Both the position numbers and the translations under genes were made by a program. Under the pieces are notes generated by a model. That model saw nothing but the letters and a program-made list of their open reading frames with translations. It had not been told where the DNA came from and did no database searches. Positions 1 through 8,348 of a DNA stretch of 35,279 nt are shown one piece after another. The stretch comes from Bacillus sp. ISL-41 (GTDB lineage Bacteria; Bacillota; Bacilli; Bacillales; Cytobacillaceae): assembly GCF_018613235.1 (NCBI RefSeq), contig NZ_JAGGQP010000055.1:1-35279 (forward strand), given 5' to 3'. The stretch's first letter is position 1. Each line of letters opens with the position of its first letter.

Positions 1-31
1 GAATTAAGGGGTCAGACCGAAAATCCACATT

Positions 32-63
32 AATTCCGCGAATTTCTAGTATAATTCCGCGAA
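32..63. repeat. Two-copy 21-bp phased intergenic repeat
   Basis: The segment AATTCCGCGAA occurs at 32 and again in near-identical form at 53, exactly 21 bp apart. Upstream sequence no longer fits the repeat, so only two copies are seen. The 21-bp period matches the arrays at 13802-13905 and 16125-16247, and like them it lies beyond the 3' end of a gene. It does not appear to code for protein. Confidence 0.5.
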
Positions 64-124
64 CTGGAAAAAAACCGTGATTTTTTCCAGTAAAAAAGAG
101 AAGCTACATAGGCTCCTCTTTTAA
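64..124 (-). terminator. Hairpin plus intrinsic terminator for the FPGG-protein gene
   Basis: Two hairpins lie just beyond the stop codon of the minus-strand gene ending at 137. The nearer one pairs AAAAGAG...CTCTTTT (about 92-124); read on the minus strand it ends in a T-run, as expected of an intrinsic terminator. The second pairs CTGGAAAAAA (64-73) with TTTTTTCCAG (81-90) around a 7-nt loop. Confidence 0.65.
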
Positions 125-136
125 AATTATGTGTTT

Positions 137-673
137 CTAGCACTGGAATGACCGGATCTGTCTCAAATCCATTCCATAGTATACCCATCCGCGGCGGCGG
201 CTCCATCTCCAGCCGGCAATCGAATTGCGGCCGAGGAATACTGGATAGAACCAGAAGCTTCTGCCATCGATCAGCCAGATATACGTAAAGCGGAACATAC
301 ATCTTCTGATTCCGCCCGGATCAACTGCGAAGGCTGTCATCTGTTCCTGAGGCACGTAGGCCGGTGGCGGCGATGATGGTGGTCCGCCTGCCTGCTGGCC
401 GCCTCCAGGGTACCCACCTGGGCTTCCTCCCGGGAATCCACCACCTGGGCCTCCGCCGGGGAATCCTCCTCCAGGAATGCCCCCGCCTTGCCCAGGAAAT
501 CCACCTCCAGGAATGCCTCCACCCTGGCCTGGAAATCCGCCTGGCCCTCCTGGAAATCCGCCAAATGTCCTTATATCTTCCTGCTGGTAAAAGTCATTTT
601 CATAAAAGCCATAATCATCTTCAAATTGCTGATTTTGTGCATATGGGTTGAAGTTATTATAGTACAAACTCAT
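137..673 (-). CDS. Gly/Pro-rich FPGG-repeat protein with conserved-looking C-terminal module
   Basis: This 178-residue protein has three parts. Residues 1-36 are acidic and Asn/Tyr/Gln-rich. Residues about 37-100 are low-complexity repeats built from FPGG, FPGQGGG and IPGGG. The C-terminal 65 residues are ordered, rich in Trp, Arg and aromatics, and end in Cys. There is no signal peptide or membrane helix. The start has a purine-rich GAGAGGGG site only a few bases upstream. Proteins of this make-up in Bacillaceae are often spore-coat or surface related, but nothing here proves that. It is co-oriented with, and 53 bp downstream of, the duplicated P-loop ATPase, so the two may be co-transcribed. 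Function is unknown. Confidence 0.75.
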   Translation of the reverse strand: MSLYYNNFNPYAQNQQFEDDYGFYENDFYQQEDIRTFGGFPGGPGGFPGQGGGIPGGGFPGQGGGIPGGGFPGGGPGGGFPGGSPGGYPGGGQQAGGPPSSPPPAYVPQEQMTAFAVDPGGIRRCMFRFTYIWLIDGRSFWFYPVFLGRNSIAGWRWSRRRGWVYYGMDLRQIRSFQC

Positions 674-726
674 ATCCCCTCTCTTTAATTCTCTCTTGTA
701 ATGTATGCAAAACGCCCAATTCGGTG

Positions 727-1824
727 CTAGTTGGCACTCAGGCTTTCCATTTCTTTTTGCAGCTGGCCAGTGATTTTGTCTACCTTTGAAAAATCCATGG
801 CTTCGATGTAGATGGACTCCAGTTGATCGCGCAGTTCTTTTGCATGGGCCAGTGAGGCGATCGCTTCGTTCATCTTTGCTTTATATCTTCCGCCGACATC
901 CTTAATTTCCGCTTCATATTTATCATCTGTACCAGGAGTAATCAACTCTGTATACATATCAATGATTTCATCCGTCTCTCTTTCCGGAAAATATTCATGC
1001 GGCGCGGTACTGTCGAAGATTGCGAAGTCGAGCTCGCGGACAATGACCATGTCCAGGCTGTGCGGATCAAAGCCGCAATGATAGACTTCAACATCATAAC
1101 CGCGTGACTGTGCTTCGGCTGCCAGCTTTTTCAGCATGGTGGACTTTCCAGAGCCTGGACGGCCTTTGATGAAGTACCTCTTGCCGACGGTTTCAGTCAG
1201 GTTAGGAACGAAGTCGACTGCGCCAACCGGAGTGGCAGCGCCAAGGAATCGGTCATACACCCGACCGCTTCCATCTGAAGATGTACTGTCTCCGTAGAAC
1301 TTCTCCATTAATCTGTTTGTCAGCTCATTCGCCTTATCGAAATCCATGTTCTCAATGTAGATTTTTTCCCATTCGTCATGAATTCTCAGTGCTTCGGCAA
1401 AAAGACTGTATGCAGAATTAAATGCCTCACTGATTTCCCCACTAAGCTGCAGGATTTTCTCCTTATGTTCCTGAAGCTTGGCGGAATTCCACGCTTCACC
1501 CAGATTGACGTACTCCTCTACCGCTCCAGGTGCTTTCGGTTCGATGACATGAGGAGCCGTTCCGTCAACGATCCCGGCATTCAATTCAGGAATCAGCACG
1601 CCATCAATTGATTTATTGTCTGATGAACAATGCAGGAATTGTACATCATAGCCTTTTTCGCGCCATTCATTGCCGATCTTTTTCATGAGCGATGATTTCC
1701 CTGTTCCTGGCCCGCCCTTCAATATGAATAGCCGGGACAAGCCCTGCAAGCTGGAATCATATAAGCTGTAAAACCCGCGGGCCGTGTTGCCGCCGGCAAA
1801 ATAGTTCAGAATTTTTCCTGACAT
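727..1824 (-). CDS. Duplicated P-loop ATPase (PRK06851-like)
   Basis: This 365-residue protein consists of two homologous halves. Each has a Walker A motif: GGPGTGKSS at residues 37-45 and GRPGSGKST at 221-229. Each is followed by a similar pattern (RGYDV, a Cys-containing strand, a [F/I]DSTAPH or VDGTAPH segment, then a helical region ending in IYIE[N/A]MDF). An internal duplication is therefore visible in the sequence. No signal peptide or membrane helix is seen, so a cytosolic ATPase or GTPase is likely; the substrate is unknown. It resembles the Firmicute family usually annotated as PRK06851 hypothetical ATPase. The gene diverges from the nos operon and leads toward the FPGG-repeat gene. 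Confidence 0.8.
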   Translation of the reverse strand: MSGKILNYFAGGNTARGFYSLYDSSLQGLSRLFILKGGPGTGKSSLMKKIGNEWREKGYDVQFLHCSSDNKSIDGVLIPELNAGIVDGTAPHVIEPKAPGAVEEYVNLGEAWNSAKLQEHKEKILQLSGEISEAFNSAYSLFAEALRIHDEWEKIYIENMDFDKANELTNRLMEKFYGDSTSSDGSGRVYDRFLGAATPVGAVDFVPNLTETVGKRYFIKGRPGSGKSTMLKKLAAEAQSRGYDVEVYHCGFDPHSLDMVIVRELDFAIFDSTAPHEYFPERETDEIIDMYTELITPGTDDKYEAEIKDVGGRYKAKMNEAIASLAHAKELRDQLESIYIEAMDFSKVDKITGQLQKEMESLSAN

Positions 1825-1970
1825 TTAATCGCACTCCCTCCAACCGTTCGTATAAACGGCAAGTTTTCGCTTCCTCCTTACTATATGCAGGGAATTTGTT
1901 CTGGGTGATTGCCCAGATCACTCTCCAAATTTGTCTATTTTGAAAACTATTTCCCGGGCAAGTGACGTTC

Positions 1971-2039
1971 TTCACATCCCATCACAGTGCTTTCACAAAT
2001 CATTCACAATAAACGCAAAGATGTGTGCAGTAGGTCACA
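1971..2039 (+). promoter_or_regulatory. Helically phased TTCACA boxes upstream of nos (ResD-like)
   Basis: TTCACA or ATCACA hexamers begin at 1971, 1981, 1992 and 2003, spaced 10, 11 and 11 bp, so they lie on one face of the helix. GTCACA at 2034 keeps the phase (31 bp, three turns). Two of them read ATTTGTGAA and ATTGTGAAT on the minus strand, close to the TTTGTGAAT motif I recall for the B. subtilis redox regulator ResD. The last box also forms TGTGTG...TCACA with 2022-2027, a poor Fnr-like dyad with the wrong spacing. A role in redox control of nos is an inference. Confidence 0.5.
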
Positions 2040-2074
2040 CTTCTGTTTTTTTCAAAAAGTTAGGATGTAAGTGT

Positions 2075-2111
2075 GAAAGGGTCCTTTCGAAATCACGGCT
2101 GAATTTATACT
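2075..2111 (+). promoter_or_regulatory. Candidate nos promoter with overlapping dyad
   Basis: A TATACT hexamer at 2106-2111 is a plausible -10 element about 60 bp upstream of the nosC start. The expected -35 position (about 2083-2088) holds CCTTTC, a poor match, as expected for an activator-dependent promoter. That position is the right arm of a perfect inverted repeat, GAAAGG-GT-CCTTTC (2075-2088), which could be an operator. The assignment rests on sequence alone. Confidence 0.4.
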
Positions 2112-2171
2112 GCATTATTGTATTCGTGTTTGCGAAAAGAACCTTGGAAAACAAATCAAGGGGGGAAAAAA

Positions 2172-2618
2172 GTGAATAAACCTATTATCCATTTCATCAT
2201 CAGTGCTCTTCTTGGACTCGGAATTGGTTATATAGCCTTCGATGTCATTCCCGGAAACAACGGCCAGGAAAAAGAAGTCACGGCTGTCAATGAGTCTTCA
2301 AAGCCTGAAGAACCGGCCAAGGAAGAAAAAGAGTCGACTGAAACTACTTCCACTTCAGCTGGCGAGGAGAACATCCTTCAAGCGAAAGGCTGCCTTGGAT
2401 GCCACTCTGTAGAAGCCTTGAACCTTACAGGCGGAGCAACCGGACCTGATCTTTCCGGTGCATTCACCAATGTCGAGGGCAAGCACGGCAAAGCGATCGA
2501 TGAATTCCTTAAAGAACCTACTTCAGCAGTCATGTCAGGCGTAATTGGCGGCAACCCGCTGACGGAGGAAGAAATAAATCAAGTTGTAGAAATTCTGAAG
2601 GAAGCTTCTGAAAAATAA
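2172..2618 (+). CDS. nosC: Membrane-anchored c-type cytochrome of the nos operon
   Basis: This 148-residue protein probably passes electrons to the N2O reductase encoded next. The first 28 residues form an uncleaved membrane anchor. A Glu/Lys/Ser-rich linker follows (about 30-65), then a single haem-c domain with CLGCH at residues 74-78 and a downstream Met (VMSG) as likely distal ligand. The GTG start at 2172 is chosen because AAGGGGGG lies 6-7 bases upstream; an upstream in-frame start would place that site inside the gene. The gap to nosZ is 21 bp. Small anchored cytochromes of this kind accompany Gram-positive nosZ genes; the symbol follows that usage. Confidence 0.8.
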   Translation: MNKPIIHFIISALLGLGIGYIAFDVIPGNNGQEKEVTAVNESSKPEEPAKEEKESTETTSTSAGEENILQAKGCLGCHSVEALNLTGGATGPDLSGAFTNVEGKHGKAIDEFLKEPTSAVMSGVIGGNPLTEEEINQVVEILKEASEK

Positions 2619-2639
2619 ACCAAAGGTGGTGCAGTGTTA

Positions 2640-4511
2640 ATGAAAAAATGGGTTCCCGCAGCTTCCGGGCTGCTAGCCGGCTTCATGGCGGCAACTGTAT
2701 TCTTTGCTGATTTTTCAACAGGACCTAAAGGAACGGCAAGCAATGACACCGCAAACAAGTCAAACGCTGAAAAGGTCTACGTCCCTTATGGCGAGCTAGA
2801 CGAGTACTACATGCTTTCATCAGGCGGCCACTCAGGACAGCTATTCGTATACGGACTGCCTTCGATGAGAAAGATCCGTACTGTTCCCGTGTTCTCGCCT
2901 GATCCGGCAACAGGTTATGGCTTTGACACAAAAACAAAAGAAATGCTCGGCGGCTATACATGGGGCGATTTCCACCACCCAGCCATTTCCGAGACAAATG
3001 GCGAATATGATGGAAAATTCGTGTTCGCGAATGACGTTGCCAATAACCGGATCGGGGTTGTCGACTTAAGCAACTTCCATACGGCAGACATCATGGAAAT
3101 GCCGAATATGGGCGGACCGCACGCAGGTACATTCGTTACACAAAATACGGAGTACATCGTCATGCCTACCCGCTTCTCGGTTCCGATTGGAAAAGAGTAT
3201 GCACCACTCGATGAATTCGAGGAGAAATATAAAGGTGTCGTTTCAATGGTCACATTCGACCAGAAAAAAAAGAAGCTCGATATGTCTTACCAGATCATGC
3301 TTCCGCCATGGTCCTATGACCTTTCCGACGCTGGTAAAAAGATGTCTGGCGACTGGATTGTCATGACGACTTACAACACAGAATTCGCAACAACGAATAA
3401 CGAAATCAACGCATCACAAAATGACCGTGACTACATTGTCCTTCTTAACTGGAAAGAGCTTGAGAAGAAAGTGGCAGCTGGCGAGTATGAGGAAGTCAAT
3501 GGCGCGAAAATGATTGACCCTCGCAAACACAAGGGTTCGATTTATGCAGTGCCTGTAGCGAAATCACCGCACGGCGTTGACGTCACACCTGACGGAACAC
3601 GCTTCATCGCCTCCGGTAAGCTGGCACCTTTAATGACTGTGTTCTCATTCGAAAAAGCGTTTGAAGCCATCAAGGCTGGCGACTTTGAAACGGAAAAATT
3701 TGGAATTCCGGTCCTTCCATATGACAAGATTGTTGAACGTGAAGTCGATCCTCCGGGAGCATTGGGGCCTCTTCACACTCAATTCGACGACAGAGGCAAT
3801 GCGTACAATACAATGTTCATTTCATCTGAAATCGTCAAATGGAAAGTCGACACTGGTGAAATTTTAGACCGTACACCTGTCCACTATTCACCAGGACACT
3901 CAACCGCCACTGAGGGTGACACAGCATCACCGGATGGCAAATGGATTGTATCCCTGAATAAAATCGCGAAGGACAATTTCCTGTCTGTTGGGCCTTCACA
4001 CCCAGAATCAATGGAATTGATTGATATCTCTGGCGATAAGATGTCCCTGACATACACGGCTCCGGTCGATCCTGAACCGCACTATGCGCAGACGATCCAC
4101 CGCGACAAGATAAAGACAATCAAGATTTATGAGAAAGATGAAAAACGTGAGCACTCCGTCTGGAAGCAGGAAGACACCCGCATCGAACGTAAAGGCAATG
4201 AAGTCCATGTTTACGGAATTGCGATGCGTTCTAAGTTTGTCTTCGACGCAAAAGCAAAGCGTCCGGATGAAATCAAGGTCAAGCAGGGCGACAAGGTGGT
4301 TATCCACTTAACAAACATTGACCTTGACCAGGATATCACCCACGGCTTCGGCATCATGGACCACGACCTGAACTATGAAGTCCAGCCAGGCCAGACGAGC
4401 ACAATTGAATTTACCGCTGAAAAAGCTGGTACATTCCCAATTTACTGCACAAACTTCTGTTCAGCGCTCCACCAGGAAATGAGCGGCTACCTGTTAGTTG
4501 AACCGAATTAA
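2640..4511 (+). CDS. nosZ: Nitrous-oxide reductase, clade II (Sec-exported)
   Basis: NosZ reduces N2O to N2 outside the cytoplasmic membrane. The 623-residue length fits the family. The N terminus has a Sec-type signal or anchor (MKKWVPAASG...) without a twin-arginine motif, typical of clade II. Seven-bladed-propeller His ligands for the CuZ centre are visible in DFHHP, GGPHAG, SPHGVD, PLHTQF, PGHST, PSHPE and PEPHYA contexts. The C-terminal cupredoxin domain carries the CuA motif C603-x3-C607-x3-H611-x2-M614. ATG 2640 is preferred; a GTG two codons upstream (2634) is only 4 bases from the AAAGGTGG site and remains possible. A hairpin terminator follows the gene. Confidence 0.95.
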   Translation: MKKWVPAASGLLAGFMAATVFFADFSTGPKGTASNDTANKSNAEKVYVPYGELDEYYMLSSGGHSGQLFVYGLPSMRKIRTVPVFSPDPATGYGFDTKTKEMLGGYTWGDFHHPAISETNGEYDGKFVFANDVANNRIGVVDLSNFHTADIMEMPNMGGPHAGTFVTQNTEYIVMPTRFSVPIGKEYAPLDEFEEKYKGVVSMVTFDQKKKKLDMSYQIMLPPWSYDLSDAGKKMSGDWIVMTTYNTEFATTNNEINASQNDRDYIVLLNWKELEKKVAAGEYEEVNGAKMIDPRKHKGSIYAVPVAKSPHGVDVTPDGTRFIASGKLAPLMTVFSFEKAFEAIKAGDFETEKFGIPVLPYDKIVEREVDPPGALGPLHTQFDDRGNAYNTMFISSEIVKWKVDTGEILDRTPVHYSPGHSTATEGDTASPDGKWIVSLNKIAKDNFLSVGPSHPESMELIDISGDKMSLTYTAPVDPEPHYAQTIHRDKIKTIKIYEKDEKREHSVWKQEDTRIERKGNEVHVYGIAMRSKFVFDAKAKRPDEIKVKQGDKVVIHLTNIDLDQDITHGFGIMDHDLNYEVQPGQTSTIEFTAEKAGTFPIYCTNFCSALHQEMSGYLLVEPN

Positions 4512-4532
4512 TCTGGAAAAAACGAATATGGA

Positions 4533-4574
4533 AAAGGGTATTGAGTTTTCAGCCGATACCCTTTCTCCCTTTTT
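4533..4574 (+). terminator. Intra-operon terminator-like hairpin between nosZ and nosB
   Basis: AAAGGGTAT (4533-4541) pairs perfectly with ATACCCTTT (4556-4564), followed by CTCCCTTTTT. It sits 21 bp after the nosZ stop, inside an otherwise continuous nos operon. Partial termination or 3'-end protection would give more nosCZ than nosBDYF transcript. This reading is an inference. Confidence 0.75.
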
Positions 4575-4647
4575 AAAAGTTTTAAATCTGGAAATTTAGC
4601 AGCTCTAAAAAATGACGCTTGCAGATTTCTTTTAGGAGATGATTCAG

Positions 4648-5211
4648 ATGGCAAAGAAATTATCTGCTGGTTCTATGGCTAGTCTTATCGGGGCTGCAGC
4701 ATTGATTTTTGCCTCTATCAAATTCCCGTGGTGGGGGATGAAGTTTTACGCACCGCAATATATGGAAGGGCTCGATATCATTGTTTATCCAACCAAGCTT
4801 GACGGAGACATCGATATTGTTAACGGCTTGAATCACTACATTGGCATGGCCCCCTTCAGCAATGAAAGCTTTCCTGAGCTGCAATTCCTGCCAGGCCTGA
4901 TCATGGGGCTTGCGGCAATCATCATCATTGTCGCTTTATTAAGAAGAAAAAGCCTTCTATACGTGCCGGTGGGACTGCTTGTAGTCGGAGGTGCCCTTGG
5001 AATTTACGATATGAAGCGCTGGCTCAAAAAATTTGGTACAGAGCTTGACCCTAAGGCACCAATCGAGCTCGAACCATTTGTTCCGCCGATTATTGGAGAG
5101 AACATCCTTGCGAACTTTGTGACACACAGTTATTTCACAACAGGATCCTTCCTGCTTGGAGCAGCCTTCCTGCTTACTCTTCTGCCATTCTGGCTGGAGC
5201 GTCGCAAATGA
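4648..5211 (+). CDS. nosB: NosB-like polytopic membrane protein
   Basis: This 187-residue integral membrane protein has an N-terminal helix (about 8-25), a ~50-residue extracytoplasmic loop with FPWWGMKFYAPQYMEGL and a GDIDIVNGLNHYIGM segment, two central helices (about 75-115), a second loop, and a final helix ending in WLERRK. Its position behind nosZ and its His/Tyr/Trp-rich loop match NosB of clade II nos clusters, which is needed for N2O respiration in Wolinella although its chemistry is unknown. ATG 4648 is chosen because TTTTAGGAG ends 9 bases upstream; the in-frame ATG at 4639 abuts that site. The stop overlaps the nosD start (ATGA). Confidence 0.75.
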   Translation: MAKKLSAGSMASLIGAAALIFASIKFPWWGMKFYAPQYMEGLDIIVYPTKLDGDIDIVNGLNHYIGMAPFSNESFPELQFLPGLIMGLAAIIIIVALLRRKSLLYVPVGLLVVGGALGIYDMKRWLKKFGTELDPKAPIELEPFVPPIIGENILANFVTHSYFTTGSFLLGAAFLLTLLPFWLERRK

Positions 5212-6521
5212 ACAGGCTATTAATCTTATTTGTTGGGATAGGCGTCTGGATTTTATCCACCCTGCCTGTCTCGGCAGATGTCTCCCTGCAGCAGCTGATT
5301 GATGAAACTCCAATAAACGGTGAACTGTTTTTAGATAATAAGCAATACGATGGCAATATCGAGATTACGAAACCAATTACGATTATCGGCAAAAAAGCTA
5401 CTACAATACGTGGCGACGGCAAAGGGAATGTTGTCCTGATCAAAGCCTCCAATGTCACGTTGAAGAACTTAAAGATTGAACACGGCAGCCTGAACAGGAG
5501 CTCCGACGAGGAATATTCGGGGATCCGCACGATGGGAGAGCATAACCAGTTTATTAATCTAGTTATCCACGATGTTTACCATGGTCTCTATATTAATAGT
5601 TCAAAGCACACTCTCGTAAAAAATGTAACAGTCACCGGGCAAGGCACAGGAAAGCTAGGCAGCCAGGGAAATGGCATCCAGCTTGTGCGCACGTCCAATA
5701 ACATTATTGAAGATTCCACTATTTCCAAAACACGCGACGGCATTTATGTCGAATACGCCGATAAAAACGAAATCCGCAATAACTATGTAAGTGAAACACG
5801 CTACGGCCTGCACTATATGTACTCAAACGATAATACTTTTTACAAAAACCGTTTCAATAAGAACACGGGTGGTGCGGCAATCATGCACTCCCAGAACATC
5901 GTGTTGAAGGAAAATCAATTTTCTTTTAACCAGGGGTCCCGTTCATTCGGGCTGATCATCCAGACGAGCACCAGCAACAAAATCCTGGATAATGAATTTT
6001 ACCTGAACCAGCGCGGCATTTACCTGGAGCAGTCCACGCAGAACAAGATTGAGGGAAACAAGTTTTTCCACAATGACATCGGTGTGGAGCTATGGACCAC
6101 GTCCACTTCCCAGGTATTCACCAAAAACCAATTCGAGCAAAACATTGCCAATGTCCTGACGATTGGCGCTGAATCTTATAATCAATGGAATCTAAACGGG
6201 ATGGGCAACTACTGGGGCACAGAGCTTTCTGTCCTCGACCTGGACCAGAACCAGATTGGCGACTCTCCTGTTGAATATAGATCGTCCCTCTACAAATTAG
6301 TAGAGGACAATGAACTGGCCTATTTATTTTTAAAAAGCCCGGCCATCAAAATCTATGAAAAAATCAATGAAGTCTTAAGCACCCAGAAAGTCATGGTCGT
6401 GGATGAATTCCCGCTGATTGAAAAGGAGAAGGAATCCGCACCATGGATGCTGCTTTTCATTCCGGCAATCGCGATTGCGGGATGGATTTTTACCAAAAAG
6501 AGAAGGAGTCGTTTATCATGA
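5208..6521 (+). CDS. nosD: NosD copper-maturation periplasmic-type beta-helix protein
   Basis: NosD works with the NosFY ABC transporter to mature the NosZ copper sites. The 437-residue protein has a Sec signal peptide (about 1-24, ending in VSADV) and a long right-handed parallel beta-helix of CASH/PbH1-type repeats (about 55-330, with recurrent N-x-[I/F] and G[I/L]Y turns). The C terminus has a membrane helix (about 412-430) followed by a basic tail. The C-terminal anchor fits a Gram-positive cell, where the protein must stay at the membrane surface. The start overlaps the nosB stop by 4 bp and the end overlaps nosY by 4 bp, implying translational coupling. Confidence 0.92.
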   Translation: MNRLLILFVGIGVWILSTLPVSADVSLQQLIDETPINGELFLDNKQYDGNIEITKPITIIGKKATTIRGDGKGNVVLIKASNVTLKNLKIEHGSLNRSSDEEYSGIRTMGEHNQFINLVIHDVYHGLYINSSKHTLVKNVTVTGQGTGKLGSQGNGIQLVRTSNNIIEDSTISKTRDGIYVEYADKNEIRNNYVSETRYGLHYMYSNDNTFYKNRFNKNTGGAAIMHSQNIVLKENQFSFNQGSRSFGLIIQTSTSNKILDNEFYLNQRGIYLEQSTQNKIEGNKFFHNDIGVELWTTSTSQVFTKNQFEQNIANVLTIGAESYNQWNLNGMGNYWGTELSVLDLDQNQIGDSPVEYRSSLYKLVEDNELAYLFLKSPAIKIYEKINEVLSTQKVMVVDEFPLIEKEKESAPWMLLFIPAIAIAGWIFTKKRRSRLS

Positions 6522-7315
6522 ACTACATTTGGAAGGAATGGCTTGAACAGTCACGCGGGAAAGGCCTTTGGCTCGGCCTGGCCATGGTCATGCTGACTTC
6601 CATCTTCCTATTGATGGAAGCACGCTCATATCCAGATGAACTCGGATTTGACGCCTTTCTTCTCTCGCTATATGACATGAATATTTACCTTGTCCCAATC
6701 TTCGCGCTCTTCATTTCCTCGTTCTCGATTTTCCAGGAAAAAGAGCTGAAGACATCGATGATCCTGCTGACGAAAAAAGAATCGAACCGAAGCCTGATGC
6801 TGAAGAAATCAATCGCGATCCAGACGGTCGTCATTGGCGTCTTTGTCGGCTGGTACTTCGTTCTCGCCATCGCGATGAAATGGTTCCTGCAATTCCAGTT
6901 AACCAGCTTCATTTATTTTCTCGTAACGGTTGTCGTACTGCTGTTGATTTTCAACCAGCTGGGGCTGTTTTTGGGTAACATGGCCAATACGAAGATGCAG
7001 CTGATCGGCGCAACGATTTTCACATGGTTCCTGTTCGTCTTCCTGATTGACCTGGCATTCATCCAATACGTACCGTCTGTTTCCTATGAAAATGTCAAAC
7101 TGTTCTCGTGGCTCTACTTCCTGGACCCACTGCACACATTGCGCTTTTTCCTGGAGACATCACTCGGATTATTCTCGCTGAACAATATGTCACGACTGAT
7201 GGAAAAAATGATCTGGATGGCCCCGTGGAAGTTTCTCTTGATTGACCTTGCCTTCTGGATGATCCTGTTCTTCGAGCTAGCAATCCTGTTCCGCAGCAAG
7301 GGGGGAAAATCATGA
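6518..7315 (+). CDS. nosY: NosY ABC transporter permease
   Basis: This is the membrane subunit of the NosFY ABC transporter that serves NosZ copper-site assembly. The 265-residue protein has six hydrophobic stretches (near residues 17-33, 50-73, 106-128, 137-155, 165-190 and 238-258), matching ABC-2-type permeases. ATG 6518 is chosen because AGAAGGAG lies 9 bases upstream and it gives a 4-bp ATGA overlap with nosD; a longer upstream reading would run inside nosD. The stop overlaps the nosF start by 4 bp. Confidence 0.9.
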   Translation: MNYIWKEWLEQSRGKGLWLGLAMVMLTSIFLLMEARSYPDELGFDAFLLSLYDMNIYLVPIFALFISSFSIFQEKELKTSMILLTKKESNRSLMLKKSIAIQTVVIGVFVGWYFVLAIAMKWFLQFQLTSFIYFLVTVVVLLLIFNQLGLFLGNMANTKMQLIGATIFTWFLFVFLIDLAFIQYVPSVSYENVKLFSWLYFLDPLHTLRFFLETSLGLFSLNNMSRLMEKMIWMAPWKFLLIDLAFWMILFFELAILFRSKGGKS

Positions 7316-7983
7316 TTGAAATCAAAAATCTCTCACAATCTTATAAAAACAAGCAAGTATTGAAAGATATTAGTTTAACGATTGAGAAAAATGAATACTG
7401 TGCGCTTGTCGGGAGGAACGGTGCCGGGAAATCGACACTGATCCGGTCGATTCTCGGTTTGCAGCCGGTTAAAAAAGGCTCGATCACGCTTGGGGGATTT
7501 CCAAATTCGAAAGGAGACTGGAAAAAGATCGTTTCATATCTCCCCGAAAAATTTCACCTCTACCCTCATCTGACTGGCGAAGAAAATATGCGCTTTTTCG
7601 CATCGCTCGGAACGGATGAGATTGATGAAAAGAAGATCGAGGAAAAACTGAAGATGGTTTCTTTATGGGAGGACCGACATAACCAGGTGAAGGGCTATTC
7701 CAAAGGGATGCTTCAGCGCCTAGGGCTTTGCGTCATGCTTTATTACGATACCGATGTCCTGATTCTCGATGAGCCTACAAGCGGGCTGGATCCCCTTGGC
7801 CGTGAGGAAATATTGCAAATCCTGAAGTCCCTGTCCGGAAAGACGATTTTCATGGCATCGCACCATATGGATGAAATCAAGCAAATCTGTACCCATGTCG
7901 CATTCTTGGAAGATGGCAAAATGACAAAGTATACCGTTGATGAATTCCTGAATGAACACTTAAAAGGAGCGGATTACAAATGA
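7312..7983 (+). CDS. nosF: NosF ABC transporter ATPase
   Basis: This 223-residue ATPase drives the NosY permease. All ABC motifs are present: Walker A GRNGAGKST (residues 34-42), the Q-loop region near 78-80, the degenerate signature YSKGMLQ (129-135), Walker B DVLILDEP (148-155) and the switch His in ASHHMDE. It overlaps nosY by 4 bp at the start (RBS AAGGGGGG) and the next lipoprotein gene by 4 bp at the end. Confidence 0.93.
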   Translation: MIEIKNLSQSYKNKQVLKDISLTIEKNEYCALVGRNGAGKSTLIRSILGLQPVKKGSITLGGFPNSKGDWKKIVSYLPEKFHLYPHLTGEENMRFFASLGTDEIDEKKIEEKLKMVSLWEDRHNQVKGYSKGMLQRLGLCVMLYYDTDVLILDEPTSGLDPLGREEILQILKSLSGKTIFMASHHMDEIKQICTHVAFLEDGKMTKYTVDEFLNEHLKGADYK

Positions 7984-8342
7984 AAAAATTACTAGCAGGC
8001 TTCGTGCTACTGATGGCTCTTCTTGCAGGCTGCAGTTCTGGTTCGGATTATGAGATCAATTTAAAGGAAGCACCTAAATATAAGGCTGGAGAAACCTATC
8101 CTGTCGTAATCGAGATTCTGCAGGATGGAGAGCCCGCTGCCGGACTGGATTTCGCTGCCTATCTTGAAATGGCCAAAATGGACCACGGTACCATCGAGCT
8201 TGATTTTGAGGATAAAGGAAATGGTGTCTATGAATCCAGCGTCGAACTGCCGATGGCCGGAGAATGGATTGCCAATATCGAAGGAGAAGCCGATGGCTCT
8301 GCTTTTGAACATGTGATTACATTCGAAGTGGAAAAGGAATGA
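7980..8342 (+). CDS. YtkA/FixH-like lipoprotein with Met/His motif
   Basis: This 120-residue lipoprotein has a type II signal peptide with lipobox LLAGC (Cys18). The mature part resembles the single Ig-like YtkA/FixH fold: V-V-I-E-I strand, G-x-P-x-x-G-L turn, then alternating strands with a G-x-Y and G-x-W turn. Met64-x-x-Met67-Asp-His69 resembles soft-metal ligand patterns of extracytoplasmic copper-binding proteins. It is translationally coupled to nosF (ATGA overlap). No NosL gene is seen in the operon, so this protein is a candidate copper donor to NosZ; that role is inferred, not shown. Confidence 0.7.
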   Translation: MKKLLAGFVLLMALLAGCSSGSDYEINLKEAPKYKAGETYPVVIEILQDGEPAAGLDFAAYLEMAKMDHGTIELDFEDKGNGVYESSVELPMAGEWIANIEGEADGSAFEHVITFEVEKE

Positions 8343-8348
8343 TCAGAC

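Noticed and set aside
337-688. Several overlapping reading frames on both strands opposite the FPGG gene
   Set aside because: They are by-products of the low-complexity GC-rich repeat region and lack ribosome sites.
2022-2039. Fnr/Crp box TGTGTG...TCACA upstream of nos
   Set aside because: The spacer is longer than the six bases of TGTGA-N6-TCACA and the left half is imperfect; kept only as part of the phased TTCACA series.
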